In this document: positions 8,021-17,394 of the stretch, piece by piece
Position numbering within the stretch: position 1 is the first letter of the stretch
Layout of the letters: each line of letters opens with the position of its first letter
Assembly: GCA_964544955.1 (NCBI GenBank)
Contig: CAZJEB010000001.1
Location: 186,001-250,000, forward strand
Reading direction: 5' to 3'
Origin: JAAZPT01 sp964544955
GTDB taxonomy: Bacteria; Bacillota; Clostridia; Christensenellales; Aristaeellaceae
Length of the DNA: 64,000 nucleotides
Program-made: the position numbers and the translations under genes
Notes under the pieces: model-generated
Database searches by the model: none
What the model saw: the letters and a program-made list of their open reading frames with translations, nothing else
What the model was told of the DNA's origin: nothing

Positions 8021-10225
8021 TTAATATAAACTTTGGAAGCATTCATTTAGGCTTGATTTTAGCCTTGTGTATCTTTTTGCAATATAGTCATTATCGATCA
8101 TTAATTTAACAACTTCTTGTTTTCCTACTAATACAACCATATTTTTGGCTCTTGTAACGGCAGTATATAACAAGTTTCTAACCAATAAAGGTTTGGGGCC
8201 TGAAACTACTGGTATTATAACTATAGGAAATTCTGAGCCTTGGCTTTTATGTACAGTTAAACAATAGGCGTGCGAAATGTTGTCTAAATCGCCTTTGCCA
8301 TATATTACCTCTTTTGAATCATCAAAAATAATTTTAATACTGTTATCATTTATACTTTTTATATAGCCAATATCGCCATTATAAACTCCAGACAACTCTT
8401 CCTTTGTAATGATGTCTTTATATTTTACATTATAATCATTTTTGTTTTGAATAATCTTATCGCCAACTCTAAAAATAGTATCTGAATATAATATTTCTTC
8501 TTTTTCTTCACTTTCAGGGTTAAGAACATTTTGTATTCTCTTATTTAACTCTATAACACCACATTCACCTTGCTTAGTAGGGGATAGCACTTGTATTTCA
8601 TTAATGATATCAAAATTATTATTTAATCCATAATATTTGGGAAGTCTAACCGAAATTAATTTTTCAATTGTTGTTGCTGCATTTCTAGCATTGTTTTGGT
8701 ACTCAAAGAAAAAGTCACCATTTTTTAAATTAAATATAGGAAATTCACCATTATTTATTTTAAATGAATTCTCTATTATTTGGCTATCTTGCTCCTGTCT
8801 ATAAATTTCTTGAAGTCTAATACTGGGAATATTCCCACTATTAATTATATCCTTTAAAACGTTACCTGCTCCAATACTTGGTAATTGATCAACGTCACCA
8901 ACTAAAACCAAAATTGTACCAGGGACTATAGCACGCAATAAAGCAATCATTAAATTTATATCAACCATTGAAGATTCATCTACTATAATACATTCTGCAT
9001 CCAGTGGATCATCTTCATTCTTAATAAAAAGCAAATCATTATTTGTATATTCAAGAAGTCTATGTATTGTTTTAGCTTCTATCCCTGTTGCCGAAGCCAT
9101 TCTTTTTGCAGCCCTACCTGTAGGTGCACACAATATGGTTTTGTAATCTTTTAATAAATCTACTATTGTTTTTATTATTGTTGTTTTTCCAGTACCTGGA
9201 CCGCCAGTAATAACAGAAACTCCGTTTTTCAGTGCTGTTTTTACTGCTAAAATTTGTATATTATTTAGCTTTATAACATTATTTTCTAAAGTCTTTTTAT
9301 CAAAATATATATTAATATTTTTTTTATTTAGGAATTCGGTTTGCAACAGCTTTAGTCTCAAAGCAATCTCATTTTCGGCATTAAAATAAAAAGGTATAGC
9401 AACGCATAAGTTGTTTTCTTCATCTTTAAACTGTTTTAGTTTATTTAGCAATATTAAAGCGTTAATTTCTATTTCTATAGCCGCAGAACTTAAGTTTAGT
9501 AAATTTATGCACTCATTAATAAGGATTTCATGTGGTAAATATGTGTGACCATTAACATTCGCGTTGTTTTGTACACAATATTGAATAGCTGCTTGTATTC
9601 TATATGAGCTATCACTAGAAAATCCCATTTGAAGTGCAATTTTATCAGCCGTTAGAAATCCTACACCCTCAATATCTTCAATAAGTATATATGGATTAGT
9701 TTTTAAAATTTTAATTGTGTTTTCACCATAAAACTTGCTAATTTTTATGCTCATTGCTGTTGAAAATCCATAATTTTGTAATGTAATTAAAATATTGCGT
9801 ATACCAACTATTTCATAATAACTTTCAATAATTAAATTATATCGTTTTTCTCCAATACCTTTAATTTCCATTAGTCTTATAGGAGTATTATCTAAAACAT
9901 CAAAAGTGTTTTCACCAAATTTATCTATAATTAATTTTGCAGTGGAAGCTCTTATACCTTTAATAATTCCTGAAGATAAAAAAGCTTCTATCCCTTTTAA
10001 AGTGTTTGGAGTTTCTATCTTGTAACTAGTTGCTTTAAATTGTGTACCATAAACAGAGTGTTCAATCCATTCGCCAAAAAATGTTACTTGCTCGTTAGGT
10101 ATAAACTCTGGCAAGTAACCAACAACATTTATAATTAAATCATTATACAAAGTTCTTAAAACAGAATAACTATTATTATCATTATGGAATGTGGTATCAA
10201 CTATGGTTGTCAATATAGAATCCAA
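8021..10225 (-). CDS. recD2: RecD2/YrrC-type 5'-3' DNA helicase
   Basis: This is a superfamily 1B helicase of 734 residues, the usual length for the RecD2 class that works without RecBC. The N-terminal third has the OB-like domain and tandem helix-hairpin-helix motifs (for example EIKGIGEKR and EDIEGVGFLTADK around residues 120-200). The motor follows: Walker A GGPGTGKTT around 340, Walker B DESSMVD, QLPSIGAGNVL (motif III), and a UvrD_C_2 end with LTVHKSQGSEF. RecD2 proteins act in replication-fork repair and mismatch repair support. It is followed 10 bases upstream on the same strand by the GT2-GtrA gene. Confidence 0.92.
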   Translation of the reverse strand: MDSILTTIVDTTFHNDNNSYSVLRTLYNDLIINVVGYLPEFIPNEQVTFFGEWIEHSVYGTQFKATSYKIETPNTLKGIEAFLSSGIIKGIRASTAKLIIDKFGENTFDVLDNTPIRLMEIKGIGEKRYNLIIESYYEIVGIRNILITLQNYGFSTAMSIKISKFYGENTIKILKTNPYILIEDIEGVGFLTADKIALQMGFSSDSSYRIQAAIQYCVQNNANVNGHTYLPHEILINECINLLNLSSAAIEIEINALILLNKLKQFKDEENNLCVAIPFYFNAENEIALRLKLLQTEFLNKKNINIYFDKKTLENNVIKLNNIQILAVKTALKNGVSVITGGPGTGKTTIIKTIVDLLKDYKTILCAPTGRAAKRMASATGIEAKTIHRLLEYTNNDLLFIKNEDDPLDAECIIVDESSMVDINLMIALLRAIVPGTILVLVGDVDQLPSIGAGNVLKDIINSGNIPSIRLQEIYRQEQDSQIIENSFKINNGEFPIFNLKNGDFFFEYQNNARNAATTIEKLISVRLPKYYGLNNNFDIINEIQVLSPTKQGECGVIELNKRIQNVLNPESEEKEEILYSDTIFRVGDKIIQNKNDYNVKYKDIITKEELSGVYNGDIGYIKSINDNSIKIIFDDSKEVIYGKGDLDNISHAYCLTVHKSQGSEFPIVIIPVVSGPKPLLVRNLLYTAVTRAKNMVVLVGKQEVVKLMIDNDYIAKRYTRLKSSLNECFQSLY

Positions 10226-10234
10226 ATTAAGCTC

Positions 10235-11329
10235 CTAACTCTTTTTATTAACAAAAACCCAGTTTCTTTGTATCCAATAACTTAAAACAAATAAAATAAC
10301 GTCACTTATTGGCTTAGCAATTAGTTCATCTATGTGTAAGTATCTATTCAACAAAATTGTTGATAGATTTGATAGGCTTATTATTATTAAACATGTTATA
10401 GCATATTTAATTAAAGATTGTTTTTTGGAAACATTATTGCTCGTCATACTAAAAACATACTTCTGGTTAATGGTATAATTAACTAAAGATGATATAAGTC
10501 TAGCACTATAACCTGAAATTGCAATATAAGCGGCATTATCAATTGATGAATTTTCAAATAAGGTTATTAATAATGCATAAATTAAAAAATCAATACCAGT
10601 TGTGAATAGTGAGCTTGCAATAAACTTAAAAAAGTTAGAAAAAATAACTCTATATATTTTAAAACTATCTCTAAAAGGTTTAAAGTGCGAGCCTGTATTA
10701 TTATTTTCATAGATAGTTTCAATATTTACATATTCCAATGGATATTTATTAAGGGAAAAATAAATAAGCATATTCATCTCATATTCAAATCTTTCTCCTT
10801 TAATCTGTAACATGCTTTTTAAGTATTTTCTATTAAATCCCCTTAATCCTGTTTGTGTATCAGGAACATGTTTTCCATAAAGGGCTTTATAAACAAAAGT
10901 GGTAATCTTGTTTCCATTTCTGCTTTTAAAAGGAACGTGAGGTTGATTAAAATCTCTTGTTCCTAAAACAAGAGATTCTTTTTTCACATTAACACTCTGA
11001 GCAACCTTACCAACATCTGTAACTGAATGTTGTCCATCAGAATCTGCAGTTATAATAATTTCATAATCTTTAAGGTTATTAACTAAAAAATTAAATGCAG
11101 TTTTTAAGGCTGCACCTTTTCCTTTGTTTACATCATGTGTTAAAATTATAACTTTATCACTTTTTATTTTATTAAAAATAGGGTGGTATTCTTCACCACT
11201 ACCATCATCAATTATTATTAATTTGTTTATTCCACTATTAATAAGGTCTTGTACATAGGTTACAAGTTTATTATCTGGGTGTAATGACGGAATAACAACT
11301 ATGGTTGTATTTAAAATATCACTAATCAT
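10235..11329 (-). CDS. GT2 glycosyltransferase fused to a GtrA-like membrane domain
   Basis: Residues 1 to about 225 form a family 2 glycosyltransferase of the dolichyl/polyprenyl-phosphate sugar type: VVIPSLHPDNKL, IIDDGSGEEY for nucleotide-sugar binding, the DSDGQH metal motif and the DTQTGLRGFNR acceptor-loop motif. Residues from about 240 carry four hydrophobic helices ending in LSYWIQRNWVFV, which is the GtrA/DPMS-like pattern. Such proteins load a sugar on polyprenyl phosphate and may flip it for cell-wall glycosylation. Fusion of the two parts in one chain is known in Firmicutes. No partner glycosylation genes are nearby, so the substrate is unknown. Confidence 0.85.
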   Translation of the reverse strand: MISDILNTTIVVIPSLHPDNKLVTYVQDLINSGINKLIIIDDGSGEEYHPIFNKIKSDKVIILTHDVNKGKGAALKTAFNFLVNNLKDYEIIITADSDGQHSVTDVGKVAQSVNVKKESLVLGTRDFNQPHVPFKSRNGNKITTFVYKALYGKHVPDTQTGLRGFNRKYLKSMLQIKGERFEYEMNMLIYFSLNKYPLEYVNIETIYENNNTGSHFKPFRDSFKIYRVIFSNFFKFIASSLFTTGIDFLIYALLITLFENSSIDNAAYIAISGYSARLISSLVNYTINQKYVFSMTSNNVSKKQSLIKYAITCLIIISLSNLSTILLNRYLHIDELIAKPISDVILFVLSYWIQRNWVFVNKKS

Positions 11330-11420
11330 TAATATACCCTTTCAATATTAACATATTATAATTCAAGTATAATTATAATATTAATACATATAATTTGCAA
11401 GATTACTAAAACCATTAGTG

Positions 11421-11490
11421 TTGTATATGAAAATATAGTATATTATCTATATTTGTATTTTAATTTATATAAAAATATAGTATAATAAGC
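11421..11490 (+). promoter_or_regulatory. Pta upstream region with two similar AT-rich promoter-like modules
   Basis: The 187 bases before pta are almost pure A/T. The string AAAATATAGTATA occurs twice, at 11430-11442 and 11472-11484, exactly 42 bases (about four helical turns) apart, and each copy is preceded by TTGTAT (11421 and 11453). TTGTAT 11453-11458 and TATAGT 11476-11481 have a 17-base spacer. Either copy could be the promoter of pta-ackA, or the pair could be a binding-site duplication. Confidence 0.35.
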
Positions 11491-11516
11491 TTATTAATAA
11501 ATTTTGAGGTGATATT

Positions 11517-12512
11517 ATGTCAGTTGTTGAAATGATAAAAAACAAAGCTAAAAACAATGTGAAAAAAATTGTTTTACCTGAAGGTAGTGAACCTAGAACA
11601 GTTCAAGCCAGTGCTTTAATTGCAAAAGAAAAAATTGCTCATGTTATTTTATTAGGTAATAGGGAAGAGATTGAACGTGTTGCTCTTGAAACAAATACAG
11701 ATTTAACTGGTGTTGAAATTATCGATCCAAAAAATTGCGAAAAATCTTCTGATTATTCAAATTTGCTTTACGAGTTAAGAAAAAATAAAGGTATGACTTT
11801 AGAAGAAGCAACTAATTTAACCTTAAACAACACCCTTTATTTTGGTGTTTTAATGGTTAAAAGTGGCGATGCTGATGGAATGGTAGCTGGTGCAATTAAT
11901 TCTACAGGAAATGTATTAAGGCCTTCTTTACAAGTTTTAAAAACTGCACCTGGCATTAAGGTTGTTTCATCATGTTTTATTATGGAAACCACAACACCTC
12001 AATATGGCGAAAATGGAGTTTTAGTGTTTGGTGACTGCGCAGTTATGCCTAATCCAGATGCTGATGAGTTGGCTGCAATTGCTTTAGCAAGCGCTGAAAC
12101 AGCAAAATCCCTTGCTGATATAGATCCCAAAGTTGCAATGTTAAGCTTTTCAACAAAAGGAAGTGCTAAACACGATTTAGTTGATAAAGTTGTTTTGGCT
12201 ACACAAAAAGTAAAAGAAATAAACCCAGAATTAAAAATTGATGGTGAACTCCAAGCCGATGCTGCTTTAGTAAAAAGTGTGGGTGAATTAAAAAGCCCTG
12301 GCAGCAGCGTTGCCGGTAATGCTAATATACTTATATTCCCAGATTTACAAGCAGCTAATATTGGATATAAACTTGTACAAAGGCTTGGAAATGCAATTGC
12401 AACTGGTCCAATAATACAAGGCTTATCTAAACCAGTTAATGATTTAAGCAGAGGATGCTCTGTTGAAGATATTGTTAATGTAGTTGCTATAACAGCAGTA
12501 AAAGCACAATGA
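11517..12512 (+). CDS. pta: Phosphate acetyltransferase
   Basis: This enzyme interconverts acetyl-CoA and acetyl phosphate, the first step of ATP-yielding acetate formation. The 331-residue chain is the short form without the N-terminal DRTGG/ATPase domains, as in most Firmicutes. Landmarks are IVLPEGSEPRT near residue 20, DADGMVAGA around 118-126, VFGDCAVMPNPDA around 170-185, and the C-terminal block ELQADAALV, FPDLQAANIGYKL and PIIQGLSKPVNDLSRG. It has a GAGGTG ribosome-binding site. ackA begins 13 bases downstream, so the two form the classical operon. Confidence 0.96.
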   Translation: MSVVEMIKNKAKNNVKKIVLPEGSEPRTVQASALIAKEKIAHVILLGNREEIERVALETNTDLTGVEIIDPKNCEKSSDYSNLLYELRKNKGMTLEEATNLTLNNTLYFGVLMVKSGDADGMVAGAINSTGNVLRPSLQVLKTAPGIKVVSSCFIMETTTPQYGENGVLVFGDCAVMPNPDADELAAIALASAETAKSLADIDPKVAMLSFSTKGSAKHDLVDKVVLATQKVKEINPELKIDGELQADAALVKSVGELKSPGSSVAGNANILIFPDLQAANIGYKLVQRLGNAIATGPIIQGLSKPVNDLSRGCSVEDIVNVVAITAVKAQ

Positions 12513-12525
12513 TAGGAGAATTGAA

Positions 12526-13725
12526 ATGATAGTACTAATTTTAAATGCAGGATCATCATCCTTAAAATACCAAGTTATAGAAATGGAAAATGAAACCTTA
12601 TTAGGTAAAGGCTTGGTTGAAAGAATAGGAATTGAGGGGAGCAAATTAACTCAAACTGTTGGCGACAAAAAAACAGTAATTGAAGCTCCAATGAAAAACC
12701 ATACAGAAGGCATAAAGTATATGCTAGAAGCATTGACCGATCCTGCAAAAGGTGCAATTAAAGATATGAATGAAATATATGCTGTTGGTCATAGAGTGTT
12801 GCATGGTGGAGAGAAATTTACAGCATCTGTTTTAATTAATGATGATGTAATTGAAGCTATAAAAGAGAATATTCCTCTTGGACCATTGCATAACCCTGCT
12901 AACCTTATGGGCATAAATGCTTGTATGGAAATTATGCCTGGAAAACCGATGGTTGCTGTTTTTGATACTGCTTTCCACCAAACAATGCCTCCTAAAGCAT
13001 TTATGTATGGTGTTCCAATGGATTATTACAAAAGGCTTAAAGTTAGGCGCTATGGTTTCCACGGTACATCACATAGGTATGTAAGCAAGAGAGCTTTGGA
13101 ATTTTTAAATATTCCTACAGAAGGTTCTAAAGTTATAACATGCCACTTAGGAAACGGTTCATCCTTAGCTGCCGTTGTTAACGGTAAATGTGTTGATACA
13201 AGTATGGGAATAACACCACTTGAAGGGGTTATTATGGGTACCCGTTCTGGAAGTTTAGATCCAGCAGTAGTACAGTTTATTGCTAATAATGATAATCTAA
13301 CAGTAGATCAAGTATTGGATATATTAAATAAAAAAAGTGGACTTGCTGGGTTATCTGGTGTGTCTAGTGACATGAGAGATATTCACATTGAAGCTGAAAA
13401 AGGCAATAAAGGCGCTGAAATTGCCCGTGATATGCTTGTTTTAGGAATAAAGAAGTATATTGGTGCATACGCTGCTGAAATGGGCGGAGTTGATGTAATA
13501 GTGTTTACAGCTGGAATTGGTGAGAATGATGAGATAATTAGAGAAATGGTTATTGAAAATATGGAATTTTTAGGAGCAAAGCTTTGCAAGGAAAGAAACC
13601 ATACAAGAAAAGAATCAATTATTTCAACAGATGATAGTAAAGTAAAAGTGGTAGTTATACCTACCGATGAAGAAATTGTTATTGCAAGAGATACCGTTGA
13701 TATTGTATCTGGCAAATCTATTTAA
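12526..13725 (+). CDS. ackA: Acetate kinase
   Basis: This enzyme makes ATP and acetate from acetyl phosphate and ADP. The 399-residue length is normal. All ASKHA-fold signatures are visible: VLILNAGSSSLKY at the N-terminus, GHRVLHGGEKF, the YGFHGTSHRYV block, ITCHLGNGSSLAAV, GTRSGSLDPA and FTAGIGENDEIIRE near residues 323-337. It is translated from AGGAG eight bases before ATG. With pta and the Rnf genes elsewhere in the window, it points to fermentative acetate production with ferredoxin-linked energy conservation. Confidence 0.97.
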   Translation: MIVLILNAGSSSLKYQVIEMENETLLGKGLVERIGIEGSKLTQTVGDKKTVIEAPMKNHTEGIKYMLEALTDPAKGAIKDMNEIYAVGHRVLHGGEKFTASVLINDDVIEAIKENIPLGPLHNPANLMGINACMEIMPGKPMVAVFDTAFHQTMPPKAFMYGVPMDYYKRLKVRRYGFHGTSHRYVSKRALEFLNIPTEGSKVITCHLGNGSSLAAVVNGKCVDTSMGITPLEGVIMGTRSGSLDPAVVQFIANNDNLTVDQVLDILNKKSGLAGLSGVSSDMRDIHIEAEKGNKGAEIARDMLVLGIKKYIGAYAAEMGGVDVIVFTAGIGENDEIIREMVIENMEFLGAKLCKERNHTRKESIISTDDSKVKVVVIPTDEEIVIARDTVDIVSGKSI

Positions 13726-13743
13726 GATATTATAATAAATTAT

Positions 13744-13772
13744 TTGACAATTTACTAAAATCATCTTATAAT
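13744..13772 (+). promoter_or_regulatory. Promoter of the yceD-rpmF unit
   Basis: A perfect TTGACA (13744-13749), a 17-base spacer and a perfect TATAAT (13767-13772) lie 32 bases before the start codon. A full consensus promoter fits a ribosomal protein operon. Confidence 0.85.
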
Positions 13773-13803
13773 AAATTTTGTTCTGCAAATTAGGAGGTAT
13801 TTG

Positions 13804-14301
13804 GTGCTAGTTGATATATCAAAAGCATTTAAATTCTTAGGTGAAGAATTTGAATTCTCAGGAGTTCAAACTTTAGAATCGCAGAATATTTATGGTGAAA
13901 CTATTGATATAGATCCTGTAAATGTTGTTGGATATTTTACTTCAACCGATGAAGAAATAATAGTACACGGAAGTTTAAACACAAATGCATATGGTAAATG
14001 TGCAAGATGTTTGGATGATGTAAAAGTAAGTGTAACATTAGATTTTTCTGAAGTTTTTGTAAGAGAGTCAGAAGTTGTTGATTTTGATAATGAAGATTTA
14101 TTCTTTTATCAGGGCCATAATATTGACTTAGAGGAAATGGTTAGAGTTTTAATTATTTCAGAATTACCAATGAAGTTTATATGCAGGAAAGAAAGTTGTA
14201 ATACAACTTTATCTGAAGAGCTTAATGATTTTAATGAAGCTAATAAAGAAAATCCATTCAATGTTTTACAAGAATTCTTTAAAAACGATGAGGAGGTGTA
14301 A
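13804..14301 (+). CDS. yceD: YceD/DUF177 family protein
   Basis: This is a 165-residue protein of the DUF177 family, almost always encoded directly upstream of rpmF. Plant and bacterial members are implicated in large-subunit rRNA maturation or balance. Four cysteines that could bind a metal are visible: GKCARCLDDV (CxxC) around residue 62 and FICRKESCNT around 125. I choose GTG at 13804 because AGGAGG at 13792-13797 is 6 bases from it and only 3 bases from the alternative TTG at 13801. The gene ends with GAGGAGGTG, which serves rpmF two bases later. Confidence 0.88.
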   Translation: MLVDISKAFKFLGEEFEFSGVQTLESQNIYGETIDIDPVNVVGYFTSTDEEIIVHGSLNTNAYGKCARCLDDVKVSVTLDFSEVFVRESEVVDFDNEDLFFYQGHNIDLEEMVRVLIISELPMKFICRKESCNTTLSEELNDFNEANKENPFNVLQEFFKNDEEV

Positions 14302-14303
14302 CA

Positions 14304-14492
14304 ATGGCTCTTCCCAAGGGTAAAATATCAAAGGCGCGCAAAAGAAGCCGTCGTGCAAATTGGAAATTAACAAAGCCTGGTATTGTAGAATGTCCACAAT
14401 GCCATGAAGCTAAACTTGCTCATCGCTTGTGCAAAAATTGCGGATATTATGATGGTGAACAAGTAATAAATTTATCTGATAAAGATGAATAA
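14304..14492 (+). CDS. rpmF: Ribosomal protein bL32
   Basis: This is a 62-residue large-subunit ribosomal protein. The basic N-terminus MALPKGKISKARKRSRRAN and the zinc-ribbon pair CPQC...CKNC are typical; this is the zinc-binding C+ form. Arginines in the basic stretch use CGC, CGT and AGA codons, showing the stronger codon bias expected of a highly expressed gene. It is coupled to yceD upstream. The valS T-box leader begins shortly after its stop. Confidence 0.97.
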   Translation: MALPKGKISKARKRSRRANWKLTKPGIVECPQCHEAKLAHRLCKNCGYYDGEQVINLSDKDE

Positions 14493-14499
14493 TAACCGA

Positions 14500-14712
14500 T
14501 GACAAAGAGGAGTACTTAATTTAACCTTTTTAGAGAGACAACGTTGGTGAAAAGTTGTTATGAGTTATTTAGGGAAGGTTGCTTTTAAGGTAATATGCAA
14601 AACATATTCGGCTAAGTTCCGTTATAACTTTTGAGGCGACTTTATTTGTCGTAAATTTAGGTGGTACCACGAAGCTGCATTCGTCCTTTGGGATGTTGCA
14701 GCTTTTTATTTT
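14500..14712 (+). promoter_or_regulatory. T-box leader (valine) controlling valS
   Basis: This leader senses uncharged tRNA-Val. The T-box sequence is clear, AGGTGGTACCACG at 14659-14671, containing the antiterminator bulge that pairs with the tRNA CCA end. It is followed by a terminator helix, AGCTGCA at 14673-14679 paired with TGCAGCT at 14697-14703, and a T-rich tail. Upstream, AGAGGAGTA and AGAGAGACAACGTTGGTG match conserved Stem I elements. A likely specifier is GTT at 14578-14580 in GGAAGGTTGC, which agrees with a valine gene but is the least certain part. It fills the 239 bases between rpmF and valS. Confidence 0.93.
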
Positions 14713-14731
14713 ATTAAAATTAGGAGAAACT

Positions 14732-17383
14732 ATGAGCAATATTGATTTCAAGATGGAGAAAACTTATAATCCTAAAGATATTGAAAATATAATATATGAA
14801 GAATGGGAAAATTCTGGAGCATTTATAGCTAAAATCGATAAATCTAAAAAACCATTTACTATTGTAATGCCTCCACCAAACATAACAGGACAACTACATA
14901 TGGGGCATGCTATGGATAGCTTGCTTCAAGATGCTCCAATTAGATACCATAGAATGAAAGGCGATCCCACACTTTGGGTACCTGGTACAGATCATGCTTC
15001 AATAGCTACAGAAGTAAAAATTGTAGAAAAACTAGCCTCAGAAGGTATTAATAAGGAAGATATAGGTAGGGAAGAATTTTTAAAAAAAGCATGGGAATGG
15101 AAAGAAGAATATGGCGGTAAAATCAACAAACAACAAAGAAAATTAGGAATAAGTTGTGATTGGAGTAGAGAACGCTTTACAATGGATGAAGGGTGCTCAA
15201 AAGCTGTTACAGAAGTATTTGTAAATTTATACAATAAAGGTTTAATTTACAAAGGCGATAGGATGATTAACTGGTGCCCTGTATGCAAAACTGCATTATC
15301 TGATGCTGAAGTTGAGTATGAAGAGCAACATTCACACTTATGGTATATTAAATATCCTAGTGAGGATGGCAAAGATGGATTAATTGTTGCTACTACAAGG
15401 CCTGAAACAATGTTAGGAGATACTGGTGTTGCAGTTAATCCAAATGATGAAAGATATAAAAAATTCGTTGGTAAGAATGTAATTTTACCATTAATGAACA
15501 AACCAATTCCTGTTGTTGCTGATGAATATGTTGATATGGAGTTTGGTACAGGTGCAGTAAAAATGACACCAGCCCATGATCCCAATGACTTTGAAATTGC
15601 TCAAAGACATAATTTAGAAATATTAAGAATTAATAATGATGATGGGTCAATGAACGAAAATGCTGGCATTTATAAAGGTTTATCTGCTATGGAATGCAGA
15701 AAACAAGTTGTTAATGATCTTGAAAAACAAGGATTACTAATTAAAATTGAAAATCATAATCATAATGTTGGAACGTGTTATAGATGTAGTACAACTGTTG
15801 AACCTATTGTAAGCAGCCAATGGTTTGTTAAAATGGATGATTTAGCAAAGCCAGCTATAGAAGTTGTTAAAACTGGTAAAACTTCATTTATTCCCGAAAG
15901 GTTCACAAAAATATATTATAATTGGATGGAAAACATTCGTGATTGGTGTATAAGCAGGCAATTATGGTGGGGGCACAGAATACCAGCATGGTATTGTGAT
16001 GATTGCGGTGAATTAATTGTTTCAAAAACAATACCAAGCAGATGTTCAAAATGTAATTCTCAAAATTTAAAGCAAGATGAAGATGTATTGGACACATGGT
16101 TTTCTTCGGCTTTATGGCCTTTTTCAACATTGGGATGGCCTGATAAAACAGAGGATTTAGAGTATTTTTATCCTACAAGTTTATTAGTAACTGGATATGA
16201 TATTATTTTCTTTTGGGTTGCTAGAATGATATTTAGTGGTATAGAGAATATGGGGGAAACACCATTTTCGAAAGTACTAATACATGGTCTAGTAAGGGAT
16301 GCCCAAGGTAGAAAAATGTCAAAATCATTGGGAAATGGAATTGATCCGTTAGATATAATTGAAAATTATGGTGCTGATGCTCTAAGATTTTCTTTAGCTA
16401 TGGGAATAAGCCCTGGTAATGATACTAGATTTTCAAACGAAAAAGTTGAAGCTGCTAGAAATTTTGCAAATAAAGTATGGAATGCTTCTAGGTTTGTATT
16501 AATGAATGTTGATAAACCATACGAACTTATACCCGAAAACTTTAATTTAACTGATAAATGGATAATTAATCAATTAAATGAAGCCATATTAGATATTACT
16601 AATAACATGGAAAATGGAGAGTTTGGTTTAGCGGCACAAAGAGTATATGATTTTATCTGGAATGAATTCTGCGATTGGTATATTGAATTATCTAAAGGAA
16701 GCTTATTTAGTGACGATATAAAAGAACAAGAAAATGTAAAAGCTGTTTTATTATATGTTTTAATCAATTCATTAAAGTTATTACATCCTTTTATGCCTTT
16801 TATAACCGAATCTATTTATAAAAATATTCCTGGAACATCAGGTTTTATTATGTTATCTAGTTGGCCAAAAACAGAATATAATAATAAATTTGCCAGTGAT
16901 GCTAATAGTATGAATGCAATAATGGAAATAATTAAATCTATTAGGAATTTAAGAGTAGAGATGGATGTTCCTCATAATAAAAACATAAGGGTAAATATTG
17001 TAAGTAAACCTAATTGGAAAAATATTTTAAATAATTCTGTAAAATATATAAAGAGTTTAATTAGAATATCAGAAATTGATGTTATTGATAATTCAAATAA
17101 TATTGATGAAAAAACAGTTAGTTCAATATGTGAAGTTGGTGAAATATTGATACCAATGGGAGATTTGGTTGACTACAATAAAGAACTAATTAGGCTTGAA
17201 AAAGAATTTGGAAAAATTAAATCAGAAATTAACCGTGCTGAAGGTAAGTTAAATAATCCTGGTTTTGTAAATAAAGCTCCAGACTCTTTAATAAAAGCTG
17301 AAAATGAAAAATTACAAAAATATAAAAATATGCTTAAAGATGTTAGTGAAAGAATATTACAAGTAAAAGAAGAGCTTTTATAA
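14732..17383 (+). CDS. valS: Valyl-tRNA synthetase
   Basis: This class I synthetase charges tRNA-Val and edits mis-activated threonine. It is 883 residues from ATG 14732, chosen because AGGAG lies 7 bases before it and the preceding in-frame ATG falls in the T-box terminator. Landmarks are PPPNITGQLHMGHA (HIGH class), the CP1 editing domain with TTRPETMLGDTGVAV and MTPAHDPNDF, zinc-like CPVCKTALSDAEV and CDDCGE...CSKCNS pairs, GRKMSKSLGNGIDP (KMSKS) and a C-terminal coiled-coil arm with LEKEFGKIKSEI. It is regulated by the T-box upstream. Confidence 0.97.
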   Translation: MSNIDFKMEKTYNPKDIENIIYEEWENSGAFIAKIDKSKKPFTIVMPPPNITGQLHMGHAMDSLLQDAPIRYHRMKGDPTLWVPGTDHASIATEVKIVEKLASEGINKEDIGREEFLKKAWEWKEEYGGKINKQQRKLGISCDWSRERFTMDEGCSKAVTEVFVNLYNKGLIYKGDRMINWCPVCKTALSDAEVEYEEQHSHLWYIKYPSEDGKDGLIVATTRPETMLGDTGVAVNPNDERYKKFVGKNVILPLMNKPIPVVADEYVDMEFGTGAVKMTPAHDPNDFEIAQRHNLEILRINNDDGSMNENAGIYKGLSAMECRKQVVNDLEKQGLLIKIENHNHNVGTCYRCSTTVEPIVSSQWFVKMDDLAKPAIEVVKTGKTSFIPERFTKIYYNWMENIRDWCISRQLWWGHRIPAWYCDDCGELIVSKTIPSRCSKCNSQNLKQDEDVLDTWFSSALWPFSTLGWPDKTEDLEYFYPTSLLVTGYDIIFFWVARMIFSGIENMGETPFSKVLIHGLVRDAQGRKMSKSLGNGIDPLDIIENYGADALRFSLAMGISPGNDTRFSNEKVEAARNFANKVWNASRFVLMNVDKPYELIPENFNLTDKWIINQLNEAILDITNNMENGEFGLAAQRVYDFIWNEFCDWYIELSKGSLFSDDIKEQENVKAVLLYVLINSLKLLHPFMPFITESIYKNIPGTSGFIMLSSWPKTEYNNKFASDANSMNAIMEIIKSIRNLRVEMDVPHNKNIRVNIVSKPNWKNILNNSVKYIKSLIRISEIDVIDNSNNIDEKTVSSICEVGEILIPMGDLVDYNKELIRLEKEFGKIKSEINRAEGKLNNPGFVNKAPDSLIKAENEKLQKYKNMLKDVSERILQVKEELL

Positions 17384-17394
17384 AGGAAATTGCA

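Noticed and set aside
13383..13715. Minus-strand frames inside pta, ackA, valS and mutS as antisense genes
   Set aside because: They are shadow frames opposite strongly conserved enzymes, without ribosome-binding sites or promoters.
14693..14731. An earlier in-frame ATG for valS at 14693
   Set aside because: It lies in the T-box terminator stem; ATG 14732 has AGGAG at proper distance.
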